Shown: positions 32,201-44,405 of the stretch, piece after piece
Layout of the letters: every line of letters begins with the position of its first letter
How positions within the stretch are numbered: position 1 is the first letter of the stretch
Assembly (NCBI RefSeq): GCF_002575655.3
Contig: NC_053040.3
Location: forward strand, 362,636,267 to 362,700,266
Length of the DNA stretch: 64,000 nucleotides
Direction of reading: 5' to 3'
Origin: Aegilops tauschii subsp. strangulata
Lineage: Eukaryota > Streptophyta > Magnoliopsida > Poales > Poaceae
Notes under the pieces: model-generated
Told to the model about the DNA's origin: nothing
The model's database searches: none
What the model saw: the letters and a program-made list of their open reading frames with translations, nothing else
Program-made: the position numbers and the translations under genes

Positions 32201-32663
32201 GGAAGGGAAGATCATATACATGTCATAAGAAAGGGAGTTTATTTACTGCTCCCTCGATGTATTGTTTTCTTTGTTTGGAGATTGATTACCATCCGTGAGT
32301 TAAGGTAAGGTTAATGTGATTGAGCGATTTTTCTAAAAATCAATTATTTGTTTTTTAATTAATGTGATTGAGTGATTTAAGGTAAGGTTAATTAATTTAT
32401 ATTTGATTTTTAGAGATTGTTCGTGATTGATTCTACATTACTAAATAACTTGCGTCAGTATGGAAAGTTCTGATCTGTTCATATTTCTTTCGTTGTGTGA
32501 GAGGGTGACGCGAAAATAAACCAGTGAAGTGGGGGGAGAGGACGAAAAAAATCTACGAAAAAAAACCAGCAAAGGTGGGAGGAGATACAAAAAAAAAACC
32601 ATGGGAGATGAGATGAAAAAATCTGGAAGCGAGACTACCAACTGTTCCATTGAGTAGAGATAA

Positions 32664-33439
32664 ATAAATGGTTTAGACTTTTCTCTACGTGTTGTGCACA
32701 TGGGCCCGCTTGGGCCTCAGGCCGTCGGTCAGTAGCCTGCCTTGTGGCCCAACAAAGAATCAGCAATAATAGTTGTAGCAGCAATAATAGTCGCCTCTCA
32801 CACTTGTGCAAAGAAACAAAGTTTTGTATCTACCTCATTTCTTTGTGCACAATCCCAACAATCTCTACTTCCAATGCAGGACTTGGTAGGATTGTTTCTA
32901 CGGTTTTCTTTTCGTTTGGCTTATTTTAGTCTGGTTTATTTTCGTCTAGCTTATTTTCGTCTCACGTCCCTTCACCCCCTTCACCCCTCCCATTAAAAAC
33001 CAAATCAATTTTCATGACCCTTCCTCTAGGTTTTGCATCTTAGCACTGGTATTTTCCCATTACGTACGATTCTTTCCTTCTTGGGTAAATATCTCCACTT
33101 TACTGATTTTCAAACAATCAAGTGTGGATGCGGCCCACACCTCCCAAATCACAAAACAATCCTGGCAAAAATCTTAACATTCCTTACTTAGGCCCACACT
33201 TTCCAAATCACAAAACCATCTAAAATCTCCCCTCTTCCAATTGCTCATCGATCTCGCTGTCTCTCAGTTCTGCAATATCCGCCTGCGTCCTTACTGAGCG
33301 GCAGGCCCGGTCAGCACACTTAAATTATCTTGAGATATATATCCGGTTTGATATGATATTCAGGACATTTGAAGACCACACGACACGGTGTGGTTAGCAT
33401 TTTTTTTTTAAAATAAAAAATATCCGCCTGCCGCCTGCG
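32664..33439. other. Intergenic, low-complexity sequence
   Basis: Contains repeated TTTTCGTCT/GGCTTATTTT motifs at about 32920-32965 and CCCAAATCACAAAAC repeated at about 33146 and 33207. No gene or RNA feature recognised. Confidence 0.4.
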
Positions 33440-33640
33440 TCCTTGGTGGCCTACATTCATGCCATCTCGGTGCTCACCGCCAGCCTCAGCACCTCATCGA
33501 CGCGCTCACCGTCAGGGTGGTCGGCGACGACAAACTCAACTTCGTGTACATCGTCACCTCCGACGTCGCGCCGTTCATCATCAAGCACGTTCATGCGCCA
33601 GCCCACCACATCGCTGACGTGCTAGCGTTACTGTTGGTTC
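33440..33640 (+). pseudogene. Unrecognised exon-like fragment
   Basis: A GC-rich stretch (about 33440-33860) with a plausible coding frame, VRVVGDDKLNFVYIVTSDV then APFIIKHVHAPAHHIADV, across 33508-33630. It breaks into other frames on both sides. Composition contrasts with its AT-rich surroundings, as for a captured exon. I do not recognise the parent gene. Confidence 0.35.
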
Positions 33641-33860
33641 CCTCCCCACCTCGCCTCTCGGCTCATCGGCTGCCGCCTCTAGCCGTTGGTCCGCCGCCGC
33701 CGTCCTCAACCCCTCCCCACCGACGCGCCGTCGACAACCTCTCCCATCCCGTGGCTGCGCTCGCCCCGTCCTCGTCGGCGACGCAGCAATCTTCCGTGTG
33801 GACCCGTCTCTGTCACCAGCAGCGACAGGACAATGGCGCTCCGCAAGTTTATGTGGGCTA

Positions 33861-36838
33861 ATGTCTTTTTGTACAAATCCTAAGTATGTGACGCAGACAA
33901 GAAGCATAGTAAATTGAGCTAAGTGTATGTGGGCTAACGTCTCCAATTAGCAGTGCCATACTACCTAGTTGTTAGTATATAGACGCTTTTCTGCTGTTAC
34001 TATCAATTTTATTTGAGTTTTCGTTCTCGCAGTTCTTGCTGATTTTCCATGTCATCTGCTTTGTAGAAGCTGCTACATCAAATTAAGTAAGTACATCCTT
34101 GTTTTTCTTGTCCAGGTTTGTTCTATTCTATTCGTCCAATGTCTATTTTTTTCTGTACATCAATATAGCTTTCAGAGATTGAAAGTTTATGTCTTTCCTG
34201 CTATGTTATCTTACTTGAAAAAATTCCAGTGTGGCTTATGCAGGCTATCATTAGCTTTCTTTCAAAATTAAATATTTGGGTAGCTAATATTCAGAGACTA
34301 AAAATATTGCATGCTAAATATATTTGTTTACAGAGGGATTCATTTATATATTGATGCATATATGATCCGGTTCCTTAGAAGGACCGATACACCGGAAAGG
34401 CGTTCCAGGTAACAAGGAGGAACTCGTGATTTCCAGGGTCGGATGAATTGTAGAGGCTTTCACCGGCTGCTACATCTTCATATTATCATTCAAGTAAGTA
34501 TGTTGTGTACTGGAAGTCTGGAAGTAAGCATCGGTCGGTGTACTTTACCTTGACCTGATGAAAAATTTGGTGCCGGAAAGTTATTTTTCTGTAAAGTTAC
34601 TACATGAATTTGTTCCGAAGATGACAACCAATAATGATTTTTTTATCCGGCCGTGTTATTTTTCTGTAAAGTTACTACATGATTACATGATCTATTAAAC
34701 TCTATCTGTTAGCAAATCATGGTAGTACGGACACATGCAATCTTTGATCGGTGTTGCATTTTGAGAATAACTATTATTGCTTCCCGTACATTCTTGGCTC
34801 GCAGGAACATAACATGAGTTCATCTAACTTTTTTATATTTGGTTTCATTCGGTAGTTGTGGTTTTTGATTCTGATTGTGTACCAGATGCAACATTTGTTT
34901 GGTAGGCCTATACTCCAGTGGAATCGTTGAGATCATAGGAGGATAGGAAGGAAAAGTATATTACATATTCGGGTTCAGTGGTAAATGCTTCCCTACGTTC
35001 ATCATTCACATATAATTTCTTTCTATATGTAGTTTTCTCGCTGGTGGAATAAAACAAGAACAAATATCGTGTGTGATTTAAGCATTTTATTTCTTCCTTT
35101 CGTTCTTCAGAGGATTGTTAATGTATAGTGGAACAATGGAACAAAATCAGAAGTGAAGCATAACATATTTTCAGCGGAGTAACAAAACGTAGGACAATTC
35201 ATATTGGTTTCCAGATGTGTGAGCACATATTGGTTTTATTGTAGATCTGTTGCAACACACGGGTACTTTGCTATTATGTTTGAATGCTGAATTGTAGCAA
35301 TATTGATCAGGGCAATGCTTTACTGAGCTAAGGGTACTACGTTGCACAAGAAACGATGCATGTCCATCTTACTGAGTTAATGTCTCCACAAGTTCTCATT
35401 TTACTGAGCATTTTATTCAGTTATGTAGGCTCTTGTTATATACTATCAGGAGTCCTTTGAAAGAAAAGATGTTTACGGGTATTACTCAAGTGGCAATTGG
35501 ATACCTCCAAATACAAGTGCAGAGCCTAATTTTTTAGTATTCCACCATCTATAAAGGGTTCTAGAGTCAGGCTCACAATATTTGAATTGCATTTGTCTGT
35601 ATGTTTTTAGAATCTCTGAATTTTGTTAGTTTTCTGTTTTTGCCTTGATATAACTATATACTCTATAGTGCCACGAACATTAGAGTTTGGCCCACTTTTT
35701 GCTGGTGATACGATGGAGCAACTGTACCTTTGTTTAATTTGTATTTTTAATGATTAAGCAATGCAAGAGGTTTCAATAAATGCTATACTACATACACATG
35801 CATCTTTATCATACTGATCTCCTATATTGTGGTAATCATGGCATCAGACTGCAGGTTAGTTGGGATACATACTTGAGAACTTTATGTAAACATGACATCA
35901 AACTGCAGGTTTTAGCTACAATATCTAACAGAGCATATGGAAAGTTGTATCTGTAGCGAATCTAGGTTTCTTATTCTCTCTACAGAATAAGATAGCATAA
36001 GTATTTTCATTGATGAGAGGTGTGTTAAGAAAATAATGAGAAAAAATATTTCCATTTGACCTTGTGATAAATTGGAAAATATTATGGCAATTTCTAGGCT
36101 GAAACCATGAAAAAAGTTGTCTTGGAATGATTGTCACTCTTGATTTTTGAGCTCCTCTTTTTTTCTAACAGTGCTGGGGAATGAAATGTAAGAGAACCAT
36201 TGTTTCCCAAGCTCTCAAGGTTGCATTTCAGTGGTGCAATGACATATAATGGTGTTATTCACAACATGAAAGCCTGCAACAGATTCAGGTCATTGGTGAT
36301 TTAACAACATGGTGAAGTTTGCTTCCACAATATACTTGATCTTCGTCCTGGGGAAAGGAAAGTGCTTTTGTACGGGTATATTGTTTTATATATATGATAT
36401 GAATCATGGATTAATTTGGATATATAATCCTTTTACAGTGTAAACTATTTATGTATAAGTTTATCTAAGTGTGCTAATAGTGTTAATCTTAGCAATAGGG
36501 GCCACAATTCCGGCTGCTGTTAGGGCTTTTCAAACACTGATTTTGTATATTCTGTCCCGCAAAAGATAATTCATTACGATTTTTTTCTCCTTTCCTAGGG
36601 GGTGGAGTGGGGGAGGGGGATCATTAGGAAATATAGTTTTTTTATTTTAAAAAAAATCAGAATACATATTCATTTATACTCACACGAATTCCAGGTGCAT
36701 TTTTGTGACTTGTGTTGCACATGCAAGTTTAATGATAATTTGTGCTAGAATCTAGGTTTCTTTGGGAAGCGCTTAATTTTTACGTTATAAGCATATATGC
36801 AAGTATCTTTCCATTGGATGTACCCCCTATTGAAGCAA
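33861..36838. other. AT-rich intergenic region; possible decayed Helitron 3' end near 35245-35275
   Basis: About 3 kb without a supportable gene. TGTTGCAACACACGGGTACT followed by TTGCTATT at about 35247-35275 resembles a Helitron 3' hairpin with the final CTAGT mutated. The rest shows no family signature I can name. Confidence 0.35.
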
Positions 36839-36872
36839 ACTAGGTGTTAGGGCGCGCCCGTGGCGCGCCTCT
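36839..36872 (-). mobile_element. Helitron 3' terminus (GC-rich hairpin type)
   Basis: On the minus strand the sequence reads GGCGCGCCACGGGCGCGCCC then TAACACCTAGT: a perfect 8-bp GC stem with a 3-base loop, 11 bases before terminal CTAGT. The element would extend to the right. Its 5' TC end was not found, but it may include the captured exons between 37.1 and 43 kb. Confidence 0.6.
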
Positions 36873-37143
36873 TGAGGGGGAGCTGGGCGGTGCCTGGTTG
36901 TAGTCGCCCCTTTAACACCGATTTCTATTCTAATTAGCGTTTGGGATAATTGCTTTAATTAAGAAACTTAGCAGCAGAAATAGAAATATATATACAGAGA
37001 AAGCTCATTATGGATCTGAACATGAAACATCTGACTGAGAATAGTGCATTTAACATAAGCAGCAACATAGGTTTAGCGTCTTGAAAAGCATGTGATAAGA
37101 GGGCCCAAAAGCAAACCATAGGTTATCACAGGATAGAGTATAA

Positions 37144-37410
37144 TTAGGAGTACTTAGTGATTATATTGACACAGGGGCTGCAGTGTCTTTGATGGTGCAC
37201 GGTGAGAACCAGGCGGCGCTTTGAAGTGATCATGAAACAAAATGCACAGATGTCTCCTTCACGAATGTTGGCGCGGCGACGAAACTCAGACCAGTTGGTG
37301 GTTATAGTGACCCTCTTGTCAGTTCCTAGCGTGATGCGACATTCGGCGAGCAGATGGCCGTCTGCAAGTATGACCATGAGTGTATCATTGTTTGGATCAA
37401 TGTAGTCCAA
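37144..37410 (-). pseudogene. B3-domain fragment, captured
   Basis: The frame contains ITTNWSEFRRRANIREGDIC and FCFMITSKRRLVLTVHHQR, the second half of a B3 DNA-binding domain. The N-terminal half is absent and a splice-like acceptor border lies near 37434. It is related in type to the B3 pseudogene at 24285-24719 but is not the same segment. Confidence 0.62.
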
Positions 37411-38589
37411 CAGGTTCTCTTCCGTATAGTTAACCTGAAAATACCGGTAGAAGAAAGCAAGATATTTACATGGACATAAATTGTTGTGTGATATGGAAGA
37501 TAAGAGAGTGTTCTATGGATATTAATGATATTAATGGTGATAGCAAAGTACTGTTATTGACTACACATCTTGAGGACCCAAATTTATGAATGCTCAAATA
37601 AAATGGCTGATGAAAGAGCAAGAAGTCAATATTTCTGGTGTCCAATTGACAATTTGAGTATGTACAGCCTAGTGTATGAATAGAGAACAAACGAATGAAA
37701 AAATGTTGTAGCAAAGTTTATCTGCAGTGCAAGGCTTGTTGATGCCATTGAGCTAGCTCATTTGGTCCGCGTTGTGACATTTGCACATCTGCTCATGGAC
37801 ATGAGCATTCGTACTGATGTTATTTGTATGTATCAGCAAGTCAGATGGATAAGCCCAGAAATACTAAGATTATACGAGCTGATGTCCATCAAAGTGATTG
37901 TACTGGTGTGCGGATTATATTTGTTTGAAAAGCAAGCATGTTGTATATAAACACAAAAGCAGCAGAGAAATTATGAGCTCAGATCCATTATACTGGTTGT
38001 ACATGTAACGAGGACCACCCATTACAGTTTGTCCAAAAGTAGTCTAGCACATATGTCTCTTGTATTTATAGTACAGGAAAGTAGAAATACGGACAACTCT
38101 TATTACTGTCACAACATTAAATGATCAGCCTCTGCTCAAGAGCTTTGCATGTAAGATCAGATCCAGCGCGGCGAGACGGTCTGAGCCCTCGGCTCATACG
38201 ACTAGGCTTCATCAGTATTGCCTACCTGCTTCTCCAAGACAATTCAGAAAAATTATGAAAAACAACACAATGTCTTTGTCTTAGTAATAGATTTACTAAT
38301 ATCTAATTTATTTCAGATGTCCGATCATTTGAAGGTAACACAACTTGAATTTCCTAGGTAGATATCTCAGCCCCTTCAAATTAGGAACAATAACAGCAAT
38401 GAACACCAAGCTTTGAACGAATTTTTTTCACAAATGTCACTCAGACCTGATAATCCTCCTGCAAAGATGCACAACCTTTGTCCAGAAAAAAAAAACACTG
38501 AATACGACAAAAGAGGATGAGAGGAAAATTAGGCAGGCAAAGAACATATGAATTGAAGGCATCACCTTCCTGGTGGCATCTATTTCATA

Positions 38590-38692
38590 CTCCCTCCGTT
38601 CCGAATTACTCGTCGCAGAAATGGATATATCTAGATGTATTTTAGTTCTAGATACATCCATTTCTGCGACAAGTAATTTCGAACGGAGAGAG
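38590..38692. mobile_element. Stowaway MITE, 103 bp
   Basis: Ends CTCCCTCCGTTCCGAATTAC and its inverted copy, with TA duplications (38588-38589 and 38693-38694). The two arms pair along most of their length around TAGATGTATTTTAGTTCTAG. Confidence 0.88.
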
Positions 38693-39107
38693 TAGATCAG
38701 CACTCGAGGCTGCATTTATTTATTTTTTACTTGAAACATCATGCATGATTTCTTACTGCTTTGTTTTTAAATTAGAATTTGGCAAAAAGAACCAGAAATT
38801 AGTTACCATATCAAAAAATCACTTGACCCAGAGTACAATTAAAATTCACTTAACTGAGATAAGCTTAGTCCCTGAACAACCAACAAAAACTCATGCAATA
38901 TTTTGATATAAATGGCACAATGAATGTCAGAGTTAACCAAGAGGAGGGCGGCCACGTGAGCCTCGTCAGAGTTGGTGAATATCTACAGTGCAACGACAGG
39001 GTTGGTGAATATCTACAGTACAACGACAAACTGTAACTACTGAAGCATTTAACTGTCACAGACCCCTCGCTGATGCGATGTAGCAAGAAACATCAGAGGG
39101 ATTTTGA

Positions 39108-39437
39108 GGCATCGAAAGCAGAAGGTTCCTCAGGACAGGGTCCGGCTTCAACTTCTCATATGGCAATTTACCGTGCATGCTAGCATGGAATTCCTCGTAG
39201 TCGAAATCGTAGCCCATAAGCTGGCACATCAACAGGATTATGAAAAAAAGTTAGAAACAGAACATGTAGTTGAAATACTATGAAACTAACAGAAACTTGT
39301 TAATCTAAGCGTTGTGGGACATATATACCTTCAGACCGGCCATTGTAGTTCCTTATTCCCTGTACAAATTTAGGCACATCTTGGGGACCAAGCTCTCCTC
39401 AATCTGAAGCTTGTTCAGCATGTAGTCTGCGATTCGT
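39108..39437 (-). pseudogene. HAD-family phosphatase (SDT1-like) gene fragment, two exons with a stop
   Basis: Exon A (about 39437-39329) encodes YMLNKLQIEESLVPKMC and then LYRE-stop-GTTMAGLK. Exon B (39220-about 39108) encodes LMGYDFDYEEFHASMHGKLP and YEKLKPDPVLRNLLLSMPQ. These match consecutive exons of plant pyrimidine-5'-nucleotidase/SDT1-like HAD hydrolases, with the intron in phase and splice sites GT/AG present. The TAA at 39353-39355 replaces a Tyr codon in the usual LYxxYGTTMAG. Neither the catalytic DxDxT motif exon nor the C-terminal exons are found. It is most likely captured by a Helitron with the surrounding fragments. Confidence 0.7.
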
Positions 39438-39689
39438 AGATACAACTATAGCACACAAATTCTGTAGCATGAAAACCGAGGATTGGTGTAAGTTTATTAT
39501 TTTTCGTGCTCGGCTGGGAACGCTCCGCTAGTTTGTCACGCTGGGCGGCACATGATATGATAATGCCATTGTGCTACTGCTGACAGAGGTCCATGTAAGA
39601 CGGATTATCTGAAATCCTAATCGGATTCAAACCTAATGATGGTATACAATCCTTCAAAAGGCAAGAACATACTCTAGAATTTGACACAT

Positions 39690-39897
39690 TAATCTTGTGC
39701 GACTGAAATGCCCATTTCCTTGGAGACATCCGAAAAATCCTGAAGGAAACACACTTCAAGTTATAGAAGACTTATAATTGCAAGTAATCAAAGTTATGAA
39801 CCAAAAAAATTGAAATGGCTACTGTACCTCAAAGATTTGCTTGATGTAAGGCTTCTCTGGAGGCTTTGATACATGCATCCAGAGATCATTGCTCTAG
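39690..39897 (-). pseudogene. Two small exon-like fragments, unrecognised
   Basis: On the minus strand SNDLWMHVSKPPEKPYIKQI followed by FE (39897-39829) ends at a gtacag donor. A second piece, about 39741-39696, reads DFSDVSKEMGISVAQ between cag and a possible donor. They look like exons of a gene I cannot name and lie upstream of the HAD exons on the same strand. Confidence 0.35.
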
Positions 39898-40718
39898 GAA
39901 CTAATGATACTTAAGTAAATTGCATAGTCAATAATATCACGCACATGTTGGTCAAAACTTCAAGCCGCTGTAAAAAAAATTGATAACCTTGCTAGTTCCA
40001 TTTTAATTGTAGGGTCAGCCAGATGTTAATCCAAAGAGAAGATTAAACTTGCTTCTGGTCTTAAGGCTTGAATAGATTTGTGAAAAGATCCTTGCAATTT
40101 TCAGAAGAGCTACAGCTCCGCTTCCATTGCTATCACTTCCCACGGAAAGCGCCTGAGAACATATGTATTATGAAAGTATCAGAAATAATATCAAAGAAGA
40201 TTCTTGGAATATTTTTCAGCGTTACATACAGGTGCAACACCAAAAGTGTCAAAGTCTGCAACTATGGCAATAGTTGGCATGGATGTGAGTACACCATACA
40301 CCATATTCAGAGTTGATGAGACTTAAATTAAGTAATAAAAATAGAGAAATAATTAAAGAATGCAATCCTTGTCGAATTAGCAAAGATTTTGGTTCGAAAT
40401 CCTTTCATTTAATTAGCCAGCCCCGCCTTTTCTATACTCTGATTTCTGAGGCCTTATTTAGCTTGGGTACCCCTTTAAATTGAATTTCTATTTTAAAAAA
40501 TGGGGTTTACCAAATTTTAACAGGGCAGCATGATCAACCTGCTCCAGAATAACACACCCATGTGAATCCATTAAAATGTCTTTTTTTGCTTGCCATCATT
40601 ATTAACAAATAGAGCCAAACAGAAGATATTACAATGCCAATCAAAGCATTTATTCACATAGGCCATAGGCTCTCCATAGAAGCAGATGATACATACATGA
40701 TCTAAGGAGCGACAAGTC

Positions 40719-40900
40719 TGTCATACCAATGGTGAGCAGAGAGGCTTCTTCAGCAGGCGTTCTGACTCGTCGGCATCCGGCTTCTGCCAAAGCACGACAT
40801 GGAGGTACACATGGTTCTCCGTCTTCTCGAAGTTCCATGGCACGTCCTCCCTTCTGAATCCCAGGAACAAGTTCATGTCCACGTATAGCCCACATCCAAT
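40719..40900 (-). pseudogene. Exon-like fragment, unrecognised
   Basis: On the minus strand, after acceptor TATAG at 40901, the frame reads IGCGLYVDMNLFLGFRREDV then PWNFEKTENHVYLHVVLWQK and ends at a TGA near 40719. The composition is that of coding sequence. The parent gene is not recognised. Confidence 0.4.
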
Positions 40901-41702
40901 CTATACACAAACATAGACAGAAAGAAACAATTCACTTATAATTTCTTTAGTGGTAATCAATGATTGTGACCACAGTTAACCACAAAGAAGATGTAATCAG
41001 TGAAGATAAGCATGGACCAACCTTTTAGCAGATTCTTCTTTTTAGTGAACACCATACGGGCAAGTTCCTTTTTTTTCCTGGATTGCAATAACACCACAGC
41101 ATGAAAATCTGATAAGCAAATGGCACAACTAATTGGTCATTGCACAAAAAAACAGCCAAATACGACATCTTCCTAATTATAGGAATCCAAACGTCCCATA
41201 GGACACATATGACCAATATAACAAATTGCTAGAGTAGATGTACAGTCATGTTGTTGTTCAAAAATCTTTAGAAACAAATTGCAGTTGAGGGCTCACAAAA
41301 TTGCAGTTGGGGACTCACCTTGTAGATGCAGGCTAGCGTATCTTGGCGAGGAGGCAGTGGCTGTGTGCTTGGAAGGCCTGGCCGTCGCGCCGGCTTCGCT
41401 TTGCTCTGCTTGTGTCTGCCGCCGTATCCGCTCCCGTGACACGCCGATCTGAGATATATACTGATGACAACTTTTTCAGTGTAATATTCCTTCACAAAAG
41501 AATGCTCAATTTGCACTGGATCAGAAACCAGCTAGTCCCTTAACCAGGTATATGATATTTGCTACTCCTTTTATTTTGTAAATCGCATGCGTCCGGAATA
41601 ACATTACTACACTGCATCATGAGTTAGGAAAAAAATCAAGCTTATAAATGAGAACACAAAACTCTGACTTCCTTATTTTCCTCCTAAGAGAACCAATTCA
41701 TC

Positions 41703-41838
41703 TTGAGTATACCACAACCTAAAATTGGCACTATCCACTATCCTTACCGTTGCAAATACTTGTGAAAAAAGACACATCGAAATTTTGAGTATACCACACC
41801 TAAAATTGGCACTGTCCACTATCCTTACCATTGGAAAT
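41703..41838 (+). repeat. Direct duplication of about 58 bp
   Basis: TTGAGTATACCACA..CCTAAAATTGG..CACTATCCTTACC occurs at about 41704-41750 and again at 41777-41831 with few differences. Confidence 0.7.
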
Positions 41839-43157
41839 ACAGAGGTGGGGAGCTATGGATCTTGTCAGAGAAGTGCTTCCTCCTCCTCCTCTCGCCGTAC
41901 ACCTAACCATGAGTTCTTCGCGTCCTCTGTCCTTCCTACCACCAACTGCTCTATAGTGCAAAGCCTACAAGTTACACAAGTTACAGATTAAGCTGCAATT
42001 AGAAGCAAACCGATAGAAGTATGTCCAAACTGAAAAATAATGAAATTTACTCTATTGTAAGAAAAGTAAATCAAAACCACGGTCAATTTCACTGGTTGTG
42101 TATTTATTTGGACCATTGGTAAGACAATCAAGAGTGCACTGAATAATGCATGTGATCTAATACAACAATTCCAGCAACTCAATGCATTCAGCCACAAACA
42201 TGGTATACAAAAATTGTTATTCTACGTACTAATTACATATAAGTAATAACCATTGAGAAAATGGAATCAAGAACCCAAGGAAAATCTTAACCAGATGTCT
42301 TCCATCTAGAAATTGCAGCTGGCCACCCACTTGTACCTCTTAATCAACGAGTATCTAGGAGGGGAATGGGGGAGGACAAAGGAGAGGAAGATGAACTGCC
42401 CCGGGAAGCTCCTGTGCCGCCGTTGCTTCATCCCGCGTGGCACCACTGTCGGGCCTTCCCTACCTACTTTCCACCGATTGTCCGCACCGCGGCCACCGTT
42501 GTGGACGAGATGATCAGAAAAGGAAGGAAACAAAGCGATGGCCATAGTTGGATCCCTGGAGACAGACACAATGGACACCCGATGGTGGAGGGGAATGGGG
42601 AGTAAATCGGCGGCGGCAACGGTGACCTTCAGGCGATGACGTGCAGAGGAGGGGAGCATGGCGACAACCCGTGACGACGGAGCGGGCGCACGGCGGTGAC
42701 CAGCCCTGCTCGAGTCACCTGCCTCCTCCCGGCTGGATCTGCAGGGCCTTCACCGCCAACGGGGAGCAGCGGTGTGCGGCGGCAGGGCCTGTGAGAGGAG
42801 GAGGAGTGAAGAGAGGACAGAGGATGGGGTGGGTAGAGCCGAGGAGGAAGGATCGGAGGCAGCGGCGGCGGCTGGAGAACGAGGGAAGAGAGGAGGAGGA
42901 GGCGGCGGCGGCAAAGAGGGGAGGCGTCGTGGCCTCCTGGAGTCTGGTAGAGACCCGGATTAGGTTTAGACCAATCCCGCGTGTGTGAGCGACTTGACCA
43001 ATCCCGTCGCGTTCGTTTTGTCGTTTCCTTTTTCTTTTTTTTTGAGGGAACGTTTTGTCGTTTCCTATCCGACGTGGTTTTTTTTTTTGACAGTCCTATC
43101 CGACGTGGTTAGCGCGAGCGTTCGGTCTTGATGCACATTGTTTTGGATTGTTGAGTA
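41839..43157 (-). other. Non-coding stretch with a GC-rich leader-like segment
   Basis: 42300-42970 is GC-rich, with several overlapping frames on both strands and no domain. On the minus strand it resembles a 5' leader (CGCCGCCGCCTCC runs) that would precede the exon fragments at 40.9-37.1 kb. I cannot support a coding call. Confidence 0.35.
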
Positions 43158-43318
43158 CTCCCTCCGTTCCTAAATATAAGTCTTTCTAGAGATTTCAACA
43201 AATGACTACATACAAAGCAAAATGAGTGAATCTACACTCTAAAATATGTCTACATACATCCGTATGTTGTTGTCCATTTGAAATCTCTACAAAGACTTAT
43301 ATTTAGGAACGGAGGGAG
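43158..43318. mobile_element. Stowaway MITE (Thalos-like), 161 bp
   Basis: Starts CTCCCTCCGTTCCTAAATAT after TA and ends with the inverted ATATTTAGGAACGGAGGGAG followed by TG, a mutated TA. Confidence 0.92.
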
Positions 43319-43566
43319 TGGGATCCCAAAATTAAATCTGTTTGTATGCACATGCCACTTTTATGTGTACAAGCTATATAATGATTTTCTATTAATGTTC
43401 TATAATTTATTTCCATTTTTGCGTCCGGTGCAATTTTACAATGATCGCCTAGCTAGGACCAGTTAAATTAGCCAAATGAATAAACTTGAGAACTTGTTTC
43501 GTAATTTACTTTGTTGCGACCTCGACTATTTATTATTATTTTAAAACTGGTCCCAGAAAATTGCCA

Positions 43567-43723
43567 CTCCCTCGGTTCCAAACATTAAGTCTTTTTAGAA
43601 ATTTGAATATGGACTATATACGGATGAATATAGATGTATTTTAGAGTGTATGTTACTCATTTTGCTTTGTATGTAGTCCATATTAAAATCTCTAAAAAGA
43701 CTTATATTTAGGAACAGAGGGAG
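43567..43723. mobile_element. Stowaway MITE (Thalos-like), 157 bp
   Basis: Starts CTCCCTCGGTTCCAAACATT and ends ATATTTAGGAACAGAGGGAG, followed by TA. It is more diverged than its neighbour at 43158. Confidence 0.88.
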
Positions 43724-44369
43724 TAGATAATTTCATATAATTTACTTTATCTTTATTTTTAGGGAAAATAAATTAGTAAGATGATAAGATACCAGATTGA
43801 GATTAATTTATTTACCGCGTGCTTGGGAGGAAGATGAGAAGATGTTGATGGTGGCAGTGTCGTTGATGGCAATGGCGGCCATGGGGAGGAGATTAAGAGA
43901 ATCAATAACCTTTTGGCCCTGCACGATGTTGTTGTCGCCATAAATATCAACAACATGTACCCTCTCGTGAGGCAGTTGATGGAGCACTGGGGCCAGGGTT
44001 TGCTCTAAAGAAGAATGCGCTGCTGACCGAGCTATTCAACGAGGATGAGAAGGACACCACGATGAGAGGAGAAAAGATGATTACCACCACGGGGGAAGAT
44101 GACTATGACAAACCCATGTGATGTGCATGAGGATCCTAAGGTATATGTCAATTATAACATATAATTATTTGGATAGTTGCTCTCTATGTATACATCATCG
44201 AGTTACATTGCAGGTGAACTCAATTATTTTTCTAATTGTTGCGGGCTATCTTTTCTATACATGTGAATACATGCGAAATATGATATACATTATATGCACA
44301 ATCGGGAAAAAACTATAATATGAATTTTGATATGCATTGTATTCAAAGGTGTAATTAGAAAAAATAAAT
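43724..44369. other. AT-rich sequence upstream of a Helitron end
   Basis: Holds one coding-like frame around 43930-44020 (INNMYPLVRQLMEHWGQG on the plus strand) that ends quickly. No domain recognised. Confidence 0.3.
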
Positions 44370-44405
44370 CAAAGGCCCGTGGCAATACACGGACGTTCTA
44401 CTAGT
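44370..44405 (+). mobile_element. Helitron 3' terminus
   Basis: GGCCCGTGGCAATACACGG forms a CCGTG/CACGG stem with a GCAATA loop, followed by ACGTTCTACTAGT. The terminal CTAGT is at 44401-44405. The 5' end was not located. Confidence 0.55.

Larger units (their letters stand above)
31394..32663 (-). mobile_element. Helitron with captured gene fragment
   Basis: The minus strand begins TCTCTACTCAATGGAACAG (plus-strand end 32663, preceded by A on the minus strand as expected for A|T insertion) and ends CGTTGCAACGCACGGGCATT followed by CTTCTAGT. The 3' hairpin pairs CCGTG-type arms 11-12 bases before CTAGT. The element is about 1.27 kb and contains an AC/CT microsatellite, a MITE and an antisense piece of a serine-rich protein gene. 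It shares its 5' start type with the small Helitrons elsewhere in the window. Confidence 0.62.

Noticed and set aside
31847..32308. 153-codon ORF starting at 31847 as a gene
   Set aside because: Only the middle carries the serine-rich-protein motif. The start lies in the right end of a MITE and the tail is AT-rich, so it is a captured exon fragment.
42641..42988. 115-codon Arg/Gly-rich plus-strand ORF
   Set aside because: Overlaps a minus-strand leader-like segment, and the R/E/G-rich composition reflects CCG and CTC runs.
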